Assembly (NCBI GenBank): GCA_950097015.1
Contig: CATNEN010000003.1
Span: 14,700,001-14,764,000 of the forward strand
Origin: Macrostomum hystrix
Taxonomy: Eukaryota > Platyhelminthes > Macrostomidae
Direction of reading: 5' to 3'
Length of the DNA stretch: 64,000 nt
The position numbers and the translations under genes were made by a program. Positions 1 through 11,500 of this stretch are shown here, in pieces. A model generated the notes under the pieces. That model saw nothing but the letters and a program-made list of their open reading frames with translations. It was not told the DNA's origin and ran no database searches. How positions within the stretch are numbered: the stretch's first letter is position 1; each line of letters opens with the position of its first letter.

Positions 1-386
1 TAAGGTGGGTACACGCCTGTACTGACTAGCTGGCCACACTGGAATGTCGCATAGACGTGCCCGATGGCAGTCAGAATTCTTCAAATCGAAACGTTGATTT
101 GCGATTGGTCATTGTTATTAATGATTGCGTCCTTCTATAAAAAAGTATAACAAATACAGTAACCAATTACTTCCATTTCTTACCTCTCGATTTTTCTTGC
201 CACTGTCAGATTTTATTTTTGACTGAGTTTTTTGGTATTGTCGGCTTATGGCTAAGGAGAAAAAGGACATAATTTTGTTTTGTAAACACATTTAAAAGAC
301 CGTTAATAAGGCTGAAATTTCTCAGTGAAGATAAGACCTGCTATCATAACAAGATTTATAAGGATGATTAAAAAATCCGAACTTAC

Positions 387-1365
387 CATCATTTCGTTTT
401 TCATTATCTTCTGGCTGCAGAAAATATGTACAGTCAGATGTCAGCTCATGCTCCTTTGGTTCAGCTATCACTGTTTGTTCGTCGAAAGAATTAGATATTT
501 CGTCGTGCTGAAATTCTTCCATCTCTGCGACTAACATTGAATTTCGCGCTTCTAATTCATTGAAACTTAAGGATTGATACATTATACAAGCCTTTTCAGT
601 TTCAAATTGATTTCTCAATTGTCCGAATCTATTTGGTGTTCCGATTTCATCAACGCTGCTACGTCCGTATCTATGTAGTCTTCCGATTCTATCGAGATTG
701 TTTCGTCCGAAGTGATCTGGGACTTTGGTTTCCTCACGTCCATCTGGTCTTTTGATTTCAACGACGTCGCTTGGTCCACATCGATCTGGCATTCCCAAAT
801 TGTTGTGTTTGCTTTGTTCACATCCTCCTCTCTTATCAACGTTGCTTCGTCCGCATTCATCTTGTCTTCTGATCGTATCGACTTTTTTCTTTCTACGACC
901 GATTTGATTGTTCGTGTTTTTATTTTCAGAAGCAGATGGAAAAGCATAGCACCTGAGCTTATAGTTTTTTATTCGGACAGCATTTGAGAAATATGGAGAG
1001 CGTCCATCACAGGAATGATCATTGTCGTTGCCACGAGAGCAAGCTGAGTTTGCCAGCATTTTTCGCATATTTCCTGAGACAAACTTTTCCCAGAAAATGG
1101 TGTCACTATCAAACTGTAGTCCAAGATTAGAACTGACGCCTTTTGATTTAGCTTTTGTTGAAGCTGTTGATGCTGTTGTCTTATCTCTGTCAATTGGAGT
1201 AGACTTGTGTGGCTGCGAGTACATTTCATGATACGTTTGACCTTGAAATTCAACTACGGAAGGCTGACAAAATTGATTACTTCCAGAAGAAGACTTGTCT
1301 GAGCCCAGTTGAGACTGAATACTCTGTGAAGTAGCAGTCATGCAGGCTTTAATTAGTCGAAGCAT
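387..1365 (-). CDS. Hypothetical protein, first coding exon (partial gene)
   Basis: An open frame of about 326 codons runs from an ATG at 1365 to a strong splice donor (GATG followed by GTAAGT) at 387/386, so it is probably a first coding exon ending in phase 1. I do not recognise the family. The first half is Ser/Thr/Gln-rich with no signal peptide or membrane segment. Residues 169-250 hold about five degenerate copies of a motif like D-x-C/F/Y-G-R-S-N-V-D, spaced 14 to 25 residues apart (starting near 169, 194, 217, 231 and 245). A basic patch RRKKK lies at 157-161. Downstream exons would lie before position 1 of the window, and no continuation is visible. Reading it as a chance ORF is possible, but the length, the donor and the internal protein-level repeats argue for a real exon. 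Confidence 0.5.
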
Positions 1366-1800
1366 GCTCAGTGAAGCTTATTGAGACGCCAATGGCATTA
1401 GGGAACGACGTTGATGCACCATCGCTTCATATTTGGACCAGCAAAGTTTAGTTTTATATTTACTTAGATTCGAAGCATTTTTTGCGTTGCAAAATGAAAA
1501 TCTGCCCTCTGTTATATAAGACAATCTTCATAGACTAATTACGGCGCGCGAAATGACTACGTAAAGATATTCACGTCGAAATTTATCACAATATAAATAG
1601 AAGTACTTTGGCTAGTTTTCATCAAGCATTCAAAGCAAAAGGGTTTCCTTTACAAGTGCCAATTACTGATGCTTACATCGTGGCGCGAAATCTTTTATAT
1701 AAGTGCCGACATTTGCATATTTTGACCAATCCATCTGCAAACAACTTGAATATTTTACGAGGTGGCTTATTGTATTTGTGAATTAAAGATTAATTTGAGA
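1366..1800. other. Gene-free interval between divergently placed features
   Basis: About 430 bases upstream of the hypothetical exon. They are AT-rich and contain TATATAA-like strings near 1513 and 1693, but nothing that fixes a promoter. No coding region is seen. Confidence 0.4.
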
Positions 1801-2045
1801 ATGGGATCTTGGGATTATGGGATTATGGTATCTTGGGATTATGGGATCTTGGGATTATGGGATCTTGGGATTATCGGATCTTGGGATTATGGGATCTTGG
1901 GATTATGGGATCTTGGGATTATGGGATCTTGGGATTATGGGATCTTGGGATTATGGGATCTTGGGATTATGGGATCTTGGGATTATTGAATCTTGGGATT
2001 ATTGGATCTTGGGATGATTGGATCTTAGGATTATTGGATCTAACG
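1801..2045. repeat. 16-bp tandem array, GGGATCTTGGGATTAT
   Basis: About 15 near-perfect copies just downstream of the class C receptor gene. The same unit recurs at 3112-3510 inside that gene. On the + strand GGG recurs every 8 bases with 5-base loops, which fits a G-quadruplex pattern. Short ORFs through it (IMGSWDYGILG-type) are artefacts of the repeat. Confidence 0.97.
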
Positions 2046-2185
2046 ATTGTAAATTAAAAACATTTAGAAATAAAAAAGCAAGCAGCATATAAAGTTTGCT
2101 TGACAGCTTGACAGGATCTTGGAACAGACACTTTGGGCCATAGACAATTTGTATTTTATTTCAGAATTTAGAAACCAAATTAGTC

Positions 2186-2191
2186 TTTATT
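2186..2191 (-). promoter_or_regulatory. Poly(A) signal AATAAA, 5 nt after the receptor stop codon
   Basis: The + strand TTTATT is AATAAA on the minus strand, 5 bases past the stop codon at 2197. A second AATAAA lies at 2155-2160. Either would give an unusually short 3' UTR. Confidence 0.5.
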
Positions 2192-2196
2192 GGTTT

Positions 2197-5100
2197 TCAC
2201 TGCTCTGCAGTCGGTGTCACCCTGGTGGTCGTAGGCGAGACTCGATTCTCAGCTTCAGGAATGTAACACACTATGTTGCAGCATTCGCCCCAGACACGCT
2301 TGCTATAGACTGCGTAGAGTTTCGGAATAAACTGGATCACCAATAGCAGAAGAGGTGCCATAGTTGCTGAGAAAGCTAGCATTAATGCACTAGAGTTCAA
2401 TGATGCTGTTGTGAGTACAGATGGTACGAATGCCGACCACAGGAACAAACTACAAGCGGCACTGATAAGGATGCAGCGAGAGTCGTGTAGATTGTCAGGC
2501 AGAGATCTGCGGTTTAAATCGGCATTTTCTTATCGATAGATTTTTATGTAGTCATACCTCCCAGCCAATTAAAGGCTTTTCTGTTTTTCTTTCTTGCTCC
2601 ACCGATGACCAATCACAGGCGTCTGTTCGTTTTTTTCTTCCTTTAACCAGCTATAGGTTTCCTTAAATCTATCCGGTTCCCGTAACCAATAACAGATGTC
2701 CTTAAACCTACCCCCAGATGTCCGTTTATCCCAGCTACCTTCTTAACCAATCACAGATTTCCGTAAACCTCCCCATTTCATCCAACCAATCACAGATGTT
2801 CGTTCGTACCCATCGACCAATCAGAGATCTCCATAACCATTTTCCATTCTCAGAAAAGCCACAGCTAAAACAACACAATCTCACCTAGTTCGCACCGCCA
2901 AGCAGCTAGCAATAGCCAGCAGCAGAAGATTAACAGACAGAGGCGCCCAGAAGGCTGCAGCGTCGCGCATGCTGCAGTGAGTCTCCACTGTTGGCTTCTC
3001 GTTGCCAAGGTTACCGCCGCTCAACTCCTGACGGCTCAGACTAATTGGCGAGGTCAGACTTAGAAGCAGTAGAATAGCAACCTGTGGCAGATGTAAGATA
3101 TAACTAATCTTGTGATTATGGGATCTTGGGATTATGAGATCTTGGGATTATGGGATCTTGGGATTATGGGATCTTGGGATTATGGGATCTTGGGATTATG
3201 GGATCTTGGGATTATGGGATCTTGGGATTATGGGATCTTGGGATTATGGGATCTTGGGATTATGGGATCTTGGGATTATGGGATCTTGGGATTATGGGAT
3301 CTTGGGATTATGGGATCTTGGGATTATGGGATCTTGGGATTATGGGATCTTGGGATTATGGGATCTTGGGATTATGGGATCTTGGGATTATGGGATCTTG
3401 GGATTATGGGATCTTGGGATTATGGGATCTTGGGATTATGGGATCTTGGGATTATGGGATCTTGGGATTATGGGATCTTGGGATTATGGGATCTTGGGAT
3501 TATGGGATCCTAGGAATATCCCTTATCGCAATATATTTATAAATAGATGTATAAATACGCATGTTTTTTTAATGTAGGATTTCTAGATCTTGAGGATCTA
3601 AGTTCATATAGGTCTGTTTTACACTCTGTGATTGTAAATTATTTTTGATTAATTTTTTCATGGTGAGCATGTTGATTAAGATCTTAAAACTCGTGTCAAC
3701 ACGCTGCATCTTTACTTTGCTACGTTTGCTTTAAATCTTATCACCTCAAAAGTGCTCGCAAGATTTGAGCTACTATACGAAAATTATCCAAAAAGCCAAG
3801 TCTTTTTCTCTAATAATCTCTCAAATATTCCCAACTTAATCAGTTTTATCCCAAACTAACCAAAAAATTTTCTTTAAACTAACCAATCAAGATTATCCCA
3901 ATCTGACAAATCAAAATTATCTCAAACTGTCCAATCAAAATTATCCCAAAGTGACCAATCTACAATCATCCAATTGGCAGTTCTCACCATAGAAGCGCAG
4001 ACAGCCACGCACAGTACACAGATGCCCCTGGTTTTAGCCAATCGCGGGGCAGGTCGACCGCGAAGTGAGGCGTTGAAGACGAGAAATATTCGTCCAGTTT
4101 TAGCCAACTGAGCCGAATAGGATATTGTTAGACCCAGCTGCAGGCAGAGATTTGCCGAGTTGCATACCAACTGATTTGGTCGCAAAATCATTAGGATTGG
4201 CACTAGGAAACTTAGCTGAATGCCTGCAGTGTGCAATAGTGAGTCTTTGTCATGTTCTATAGGACTAGAAGACCAAGGGACTCAGCAGGGGGTTATTAAA
4301 CAAATGAGAGGGATAAATTGCCAATTAGAGCTTTCAGAATAGAAAGCTCATTATTTCAATATGGGTGACACTACTGTTGCTGGATGATAATTTGCTAGCT
4401 GTCAAATTTGTAGACGATTATCTGCCCTGAAATACACAAGAAACGACTCACCAATCAAACAGGCGATTGAGAGCTCTAGGCAGCTAGCCTTAATTAGCTG
4501 GTGACTGCGATTGATCCAGAACAGTATGGTCACAACAGCAGCCGCTGTCAGCATTAGCAGCGAAACGCTGAGACAAGCGAAGAATTCCGGTCTACCAAAC
4601 ATCTGATACACTGGCAGGTCAACACACCTATCCTTACCTGGCTCAACTGGCCAAGTAAATTTCGGACACATCTGACACGATTGTCGATCCGACGGCGAGA
4701 CAATCTGATTAGCCTCCGGACAGGGGCGACAGGTGAAACAACAGTCGCTGGTTGGCACCTCGAAGTGGCCTCCCATACACGGCTGGCTGCAATAGGACAA
4801 CGGCTCGGAGCCGTCTATAGTCGGCCAAATTGGCTGTTTTTCCAACAACGACAGTGCGCGAAACTTTCCACCTATCTGCGAAGGGGTGATGCGGGCATGG
4901 CTTGAGTGACTCTCGGAATTCCCCCCAGACAATTTTTTGTGCTGCACCCGAACGGAGCAACGCAGGCACACGAAACTAAAGAACCCCGTGGAAAATTTTT
5001 GTAGCGCATCTTCTAAAACAAGAAAAAAAGTCGCCAGCTCTTCAGACCGTCGAGATATTCAATAGTTCTGGCTGAAGGTCAGATTTTTCCCATAAGCGCT

Positions 5101-7794
5101 AGTGCCCATTCACGAATTAGCACTGCGCCTCTGTGCGGCCTTGCCAGGCCTTCAAACTTTATCAGCATGTCACGCGAATGTGCCTGCATCATTTCCGTCT
5201 TCGGTGGTCACCTACCTTACCTAGACGGACTGCTGGACCTTTAAGGGCCACAACAGGTTGAAATAGGCCACTATGGACACCCTGACGCGAATTTCTCTAA
5301 ATTCACCACTCAAGCCTATATTAGGCGCAGCTCAACCACAGGACACAATCGCATAGTCTGTCAAACCAATCAGTCACCACCCAACGCTGTTAGCATTCAG
5401 GCACAGCACTGCCAAAATGGTATAATAAGGGGCGGCAAAATGGCTTGGCAGTCCTACTGTTAATTACCTGCTGGCTGAACTGATAAAATGGCGTCACTTC
5501 GCCCTCAGCCGTGAAGTTGATAACTCCAGTGACGCCTTGAAATTGGCCACTTCTAAGCTCTTCGACAATGTTTTCTGGGGCTAGGCACCTGTTCCAATCT
5601 ATGATTTGGTCTTCTTTAGCCATGCATTTTTCTAAAGCTCGCTTTGCTGACGTGGTTGCCACGGTGATGGCGTCCAATAGACGGGCTAGGGGTGCGACTG
5701 TGCTATTGCGCGTCAGTTTACTCCAGTGTCCGATTGTTTTATCCGTTGATCCGTTAGAAAGGTGCTTGAATAGAGACTCACCACCTGCGTATTTGTTAAT
5801 CCTAGCATAGTCCATCTTCCAGTAGTAGTCTATCAACTCTGGCGTCGGGTGAGGCGGAAACGACACGTGAATAGCATATTCAGATGCGCCATTAGGATGT
5901 ACAGCGCCAGCATTGGCATCGCTAGTCACAACGACTCCTCTTCGACGGCGAATTTCAGCGTAGACTTCGTCAGATAGCGCGGTGAAGAAGTCGAAAAGTA
6001 CAAAAACACGCAGATTCTCGTGGCGTTTGATTTCCTAATCGAGTGGTTTGGATTGGTAAATACACGTTTTCAAAAAAGGAAAACAACGACACTTTTTCAA
6101 AGAGGACACCAACGACACATTTTCAAAGAGGACACCAACAACACATTTTCAAAGAGGACACCAACGACACATTTTCAAAGGATCAACCAACGACACATTT
6201 TCAAAGGATCAACCAACGACACATTTGCAAAGAATCAACCAACAACACATTTTCAAAGGATCAACCAACGACACATTTTCAAAGGATCAACCAACGACAC
6301 ATTTTCAAAGGATCAACCAACGACACATTTTCAAAGGATCAACCAACGACACATTTTCAAAGGATCAACCAACGACACATTTTCAAAGGATCAACCAACA
6401 ACACATTTTCAAAGGATCAACCAACGACACATTTTCAAAGGATCAACCAACGACACATTTTCAAAGGATCAACCAACGACACATTTTCAAAGAATCAACC
6501 AACAACACATTTTCAAAGGATCAACCAACGACACATTTTCAAAGAATCAACCAACAACACATTTTCAAAGGATCAACCAACGACACATTTGCAAAGAATC
6601 AACCAACAACACATTTTCAAAGGATCAACCAACGACACATTTTCAAAGAATCAACCAACAACACATTTTCAAAGGATCAACCAACGACACATTTTCAAAG
6701 GATCAACCAACAACACATTTTCAAAGGATCAACCAACGACACATTTTCAAAGGATCAACCAACAACACATTTTCAAAGGATCAACCAACGACACATTTTC
6801 AAAGGATCAACCAACAACACATTTTCAAAGGATCAACCAACGACACATTTTCAAAGGATCAACCAACAACACATTTTCAAAGGATCAACCAACAACACAT
6901 TTTCAAAGGATCAACCAACGACACATTTTCTAAAGAACAACCAACGACCAACAAAGAAGCCACAACGATATTTTTTCTGACTTAACAACCAACATACGTT
7001 GACTTTACCTGCAGTAGTTCCTCACTAGTTCCAACCAGACCAACTGCGAAGGTGAACGCGATGCACAGTCTAGTTGCATTTCGTTTCTGCAGAGCCAAGC
7101 GCGTCGCTGATGCAAGTCCCCGTCCGTATTCGTCGTCTCTGTACACAATGGCCGCGTAGGTCCAGTTTTCGCGGCTAAGCAAAAAGTTGGCAACCCCTTG
7201 AGCCTGGTAATTGTCATTAGCTACTAAGCGATATAGATTTGGATAGAGTTCCTTTGAGACCAACTCGTGACTACTAGCCTCTGAGGCTAACTGTGGCAGT
7301 TTCCACTGTTGAATCGTTGTACTAACTAACTTAGTTCTACTGCTAAACCAGGCAGACACGACAGCGAACACCCCGTAAAATGTCTCATTGAGACCGCTGA
7401 ACGTGATTCTGGAGCCGCATTTCGGCTCAGCCAGTTCAACTGGCAACTGGTTCAACGAGCGAAGCCTAGAAGCCATAGCAACGGCTCGACTATTTTTCAG
7501 GCACGGGTCGAGATGAACAAAGCCAAAATTAATCTCTTGTTGAATTAATTTGGCTGACAAATTGGCGTTAGCTTGCTCTGTGGCGTAGTGAATCGCCAAG
7601 CTGCGCAGAAATTCCTCTTCCGTGTGCGCCCGAGATTCGTCCTGACAGTCGACGCGAGATTCGTGAATGACGGCAAAGTTTAGTACGCCAGGTTGGCACA
7701 CAGCTGCAGCAGCCGCAACAGCAGCGCTAGTATTAGAAATAGTCGAGGCTGTTGCAACAAGGACAATGATTTTGCCAACACTTGTGATTTCCAT
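2197..7794 (-). CDS. Class C GPCR, metabotropic-glutamate-receptor-like (divergent ligand site)
   Basis: Six exons on the minus strand: 7794-7009, 6034-5468, 4875-4452, 4223-3988, 3081-2885 and 2506-2197. All have GT-AG borders and compatible phases, joining to 839 residues, near the usual family length. A signal peptide (residues 1 to about 31, Met at 7794) precedes a Venus-flytrap domain (about 33-470) containing DNYQAQG and EYGRG segments typical of the family. The cysteine-rich linker has exactly nine Cys (480-535), as in the NCD3G domain. Seven membrane helices follow from about residue 550, with the loop signature LPDNLHDSR (family form PDNFNEAK) and FIPKLYAV after TM7. The C-terminal tail is short with no Homer-type PPxxF motif. 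Where glutamate receptors have an AST motif in the ligand pocket, this protein has ASEA (170-173), so glutamate binding is not assured. It should act at the plasma membrane, probably through a G protein. Confidence 0.93.
2560..2884. repeat. Degenerate CCAATCACAGATGTCC-type repeats in receptor intron 5
   Basis: The intron 2507-2884 contains about six diverged copies of a unit of roughly 50-60 bp, built around AACCAATCACAGATGTCCGT followed by a pyrimidine-rich spacer. The copies are far more diverged than in the other arrays, so this one looks older. Confidence 0.6.
3112..3510. repeat. 16-bp tandem array, second locus, in receptor intron 4
   Basis: About 25 almost identical copies of GGGATCTTGGGATTAT within the intron 3082-3987. 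The G-rich strand is + and the gene is on -, so the pre-mRNA carries the C-rich version while the template strand is G-rich. Confidence 0.98.
3780..3965. repeat. Degenerate ACCAATCAAAATTATCCCAA repeats
   Basis: Four or five diverged copies of a unit of about 27 bp immediately precede (on the + strand) the exon border at 3988, in the same intron as the 16-bp array. Confidence 0.55.
4915..5463 (-). mobile_element. Introner-like dispersed element, copy A (receptor intron 2)
   Basis: Intron 2 of the class C receptor (4876-5467) consists almost entirely of a sequence that recurs, with clear identity over about 500 bp, in another gene at 27954-28500. Read in the sense of each transcript both copies start TTAACAGTAGGACT, here 4 nt after the splice donor GTAA. 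They end after a shared segment around GCTCCGTTCGGGTG. A strong internal acceptor-like site (pyrimidine tract then TTGTTTTAG) lies near 5017 in this copy, but using it would put a stop into the reading frame. I see no terminal inverted repeats and no ORF. Confidence 0.85.
6105..6935. repeat. 26-bp tandem array in receptor intron 1
   Basis: About 31 copies of a 26-bp unit beginning CAACCAACGACACATTTTCA and ending AAGGAT. Variants at two positions (AACGACAC/AACAACAC and AAGGATC/AAGAATC) alternate irregularly. It fills most of the intron 6035-7008. The ORFs through it in three + frames are shadows of the repeat. Confidence 0.98.
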
Positions 7795-8551
7795 GAATGA
7801 CGGAAGTGACGGACTAAAACTCCTGATTAGAAACCGCCTTTTGCTAGATGCATGCAGGAAAAACGGGTGCAAATGGTTGAAGGTTTTAACTTATATTTTT
7901 CAGCAGCTCTTATCTATCTAAAGTGTTCGCTCTATTCCATCTTATCTTTGTATGCTTGATTCGTTGTTTACATTAAGTAAGTTCGATGTTTGCCTATGTT
8001 GTAACATCATCTCTTACATCCTTTTCCCTATTTTATATTTTTATTTTTTAAGGAACCACTTTTAATCTAAGCCTAGGTGTATTTATATAAATATGAAAAA
8101 GGGGATCAAAAATGGTGTGTCCGTAATGAAACGGTAACTTAATTAATTACGAGTTTCAACTGTACATTTTTCGAACAGTCTATAAAATCAAAATCAGTTT
8201 TTTTAATAGACAAATGCGACATCCTATAGCAGTAAAGATTTCTAATTTATTTGCAAATTTTATACTTAATTTTCTACCTCCTTAATCGGTAATTCTTCAG
8301 CGTATTTTGTCAAACTAACAGACTTGGTTATAGTTTGGCCTAGCTAACTAATCTTATCAAGGCAAGAAAAAAAAATATTCTAGACACAGAAAACTTTTTT
8401 CGTGCCTACAGTTGCCATTAGCAACCGCCATTTAGCAGAAAACTTATTATCTGTTATAAAAAATGAATGCGCGTGAATTGACTAAACTCGTAGGGTAAGT
8501 AGGGCTTTAGTTGAATCTTAGAAAGGCCTATAAGACCCATTGGCCATCAGT

Positions 8552-11500
8552 ATGACATTAGTACAGTCATTTGCCAAGATCCAGAATCAATTCAGATCAT
8601 TAACGAATCAATTAGTAGATAGGCGAACTAACAATGCAGTCGGCAACGATTTGCCAAGATTGAAAATCAACGAGATCAATGCCGAGGTGAAGATTGCCAA
8701 CGAGAGTTTCAGAGAGTGCAGCGCCGTTCTGGACGCTCAGCGAGATGCTTCTGAGCAAGCGGCCGCTTCAGTGAAAGACTTCATGCAAGAGCTGAAACTG
8801 CTGGTTGAAGATGGTGAGATATTCTCAGAGTTGAATTCTGAGGAGAATAAATAGACACCTGAGTAGGATGAGCAGACACCTGAGGAGAATGAGTAGACAC
8901 CTGAGGAGAATGAGTAGACACCTGAGGAGGATGAGTAGACACCTGAGGAGGATGAGTAGACACCTGAGTAGGATGAGCAGACACCTGAGGAGAATGAGCA
9001 GACACCTGAGGAGAATGAGTAGACACCTGAGGAGAATGAGCAGACACCTGAGGAGAATGAGTAGACACCTGAGGAGAATGAGCAGACACCTGAGGAGGAT
9101 GGGCAAAAAACTAAGGAGAATGAGTAGGTAGACACATGAGAAGAATAAGAAGAGGACACATGAAAAGAATGAGTAGACACATGAGAAAAATGAGTAGACA
9201 CATGACTAGAATGAGTAGACACAGGAGAAAAATTAGAAAAGAATCTTAGAGAAAGGTTCATTTAAAAGAGCTACAATAAGCATTTGATTATTTTTATCAA
9301 TCCTAATCCGCCGCCTTCACATCAACAAACCAAAAAATGAAAGTTGACGGTGACAACAGCAACTTCATGGCTGGTTCCGGCGGCACTAGAAAAATTCTTT
9401 CCGGGCCAAAAGATCTAAAAGACCTGTTAGAATTGTCGCAGACTCTAAAAGACACCATGCAACTGATGGAGACTGTGCAAGAACTGCTGCAGAAGAGTGT
9501 TGAAAACAGTCGCCAAGGCGAGGGCCTGACAGAGGATGTCGACTTGGAGGTCAGAATCAGTTTCAACACTTAACAGTCTGAATGAGATCAGTGTGAAACA
9601 AGAGCAATGAGATCTATGGGAAATGAGTGTGAATCAATCGGAATCTATTGTGAATCTATGGGAAATGAGTATGATTCTATGGGAAATGAGTGTGATTCTA
9701 TGGGAAATGAGTGTGATTCTATGGGAAATGAGTGTGATTCTATGGGAAATGAGTGTGATTCTATGGAAATGAGTGTGATTCTATGGAAATGAGTGTGGAT
9801 CTGTGGGAAATGAGTGTGAATCTATGGGAAATGAGTGTGATTCTATGGGAAATGAGTGTGAATCTATGGGAAATGAGTGTGATTCTATGGGAAATGAGTG
9901 TGGATCTATTGGAAATCATTGTAGACCAATATGAATTGAGTGTGCATGCAGGATTAGTTATTATGAATCTTGCGGGATTACGGGAAAAAACAAGTTACAA
10001 GTTAAGTTGTTATTGCTAATAATAAGCTTAATCCGCATATTATTAGCTTGTATCTTAGGACTTTTTGACACGCAACGTAAACTATGTCAAATTTCCAAAT
10101 TGAACAGCTGGACAGACTAATTATAAGCTCCCAGAAGCTTCTGGGAGCTCGAGAAGAACGTCTGAAACGCGAAGAAGAAGAACGTCTGAAACGCGAAGAA
10201 GAAGAACGTCTAAAACGCGAAGAAGAAGAGCGTCTGAAAAGCGAAGAAGAAGAGCGTCTGAAACGCGAAGAAGAAGAGCGTCTGAAACGTGAAGAAGAGC
10301 GTCTGAAACGTGAAGAAGAACGTTTGAAACGCGAAGAAGAAGAACGTCTAAAACGCGAAGAAGAAGAGCGTCTGAAAAGCGAAGAAAAAGAGCGTCTGAA
10401 ACGCGAAGAAGAAGAGCGTCTGAAACGCGAAGAAGAAGAGCGTCTGAAACGCGAAGAAGAAGAGCGTCTGAAAAGCGAAGAAGAAGAGCGTCTGAAACGC
10501 GAAGAAGAACGTCTGAAACGCGAAGAAGAACGTCTGAAACGCGAAGAAGAAGAGCGTCTGAAACGCGAAGAAGAACGTCTGAAACGCGAAGAAGAACGTC
10601 TGAAACGCGAAGAAGAAGAGCGTCTGAAACGTGAAGAAGAGCGTCTGAAACGCGAAGAAGAAGAGCGTCTGAAACGCGAAGAAGAAGAACGAAAGAGACT
10701 AGAGATTGAGAACCAACTCAAGAGAGAATCTGAGCTTCGACAAAGGCAGGCGATGGAGGAGGCTCGCAGAAAACGCGAAGCGGCGGAAAAGATAAAGCGT
10801 GATCTAGAAGAGAAGCGATTGCTTCTAGATGAGGAGCGCAATTGGCAAGCAATTGAGCTACCAATTCAGGATAGCAAAGAGGCGGAGCTTTGGCTAAATA
10901 AAAATCGTTCCGGCACGAATTCGCAAATTCGACCGCCTGGTTGCGCGATTCGGGCGCCGAAAGATTCATTTATTAGAGACGAGTTTCGATGTCACGACAT
11001 CTCCGACGAGCTTCAGGCTGAGTCGTTCGGGCCGCACGACGAATTAGCTTGCAGACCGATTCGATTGGAGGCCATTGGTCGATCAGAGTTGGGCGGCAAT
11101 TTTCGCGGTCGACCAATTGAGTGGTTTGTGGCTTTGCCACACTCGGCACCACAGCTGCCTGGAAGGGAAACAGTGATGTTTGTAAGTTTTTAACGTTTAT
11201 AGCTCTGGCATGGTGTTTTGGAGTTTTGCGCATGAGGGGCAAAAAAGGGGGTCGAAAAAGAGGGTGCCTTTTGGGGTTTGCGCTCGAGGGGTAGGAAAAT
11301 AGAGGGTCGAAAGAGAGGGTGCTTTTTGGGGCTGGTGCTGGAGGGTTAGAACAGTAAAGGGTCGAGAGAAAGGGTGTTTCTGGGGTTTGCGCTTGAGGGG
11401 TAGGAAATAAAGGGTCGAAAGAGAGGGTGCCTTTTGGGGTTTACGCTTTAGGGGTCGAGGGGTCGGAAATAAGGGGTCGAAAGTGTTGGTGTTTGAGGGG

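Noticed and set aside
4876-4971. Extending receptor exon 3 upstream to the Met near 4971
   Set aside because: The extra bases belong to the dispersed element shared with 28.4-28.5 kb. The acceptor CGCAG at 4876 gives phase 0 and a continuous family-like sequence with the preceding exon.
5000-5020. Internal acceptor (TTGTTTTAG) of the introner-like element as the real exon 3 start
   Set aside because: Reading from there in the required phase meets a stop (TAG) just before the true exon.
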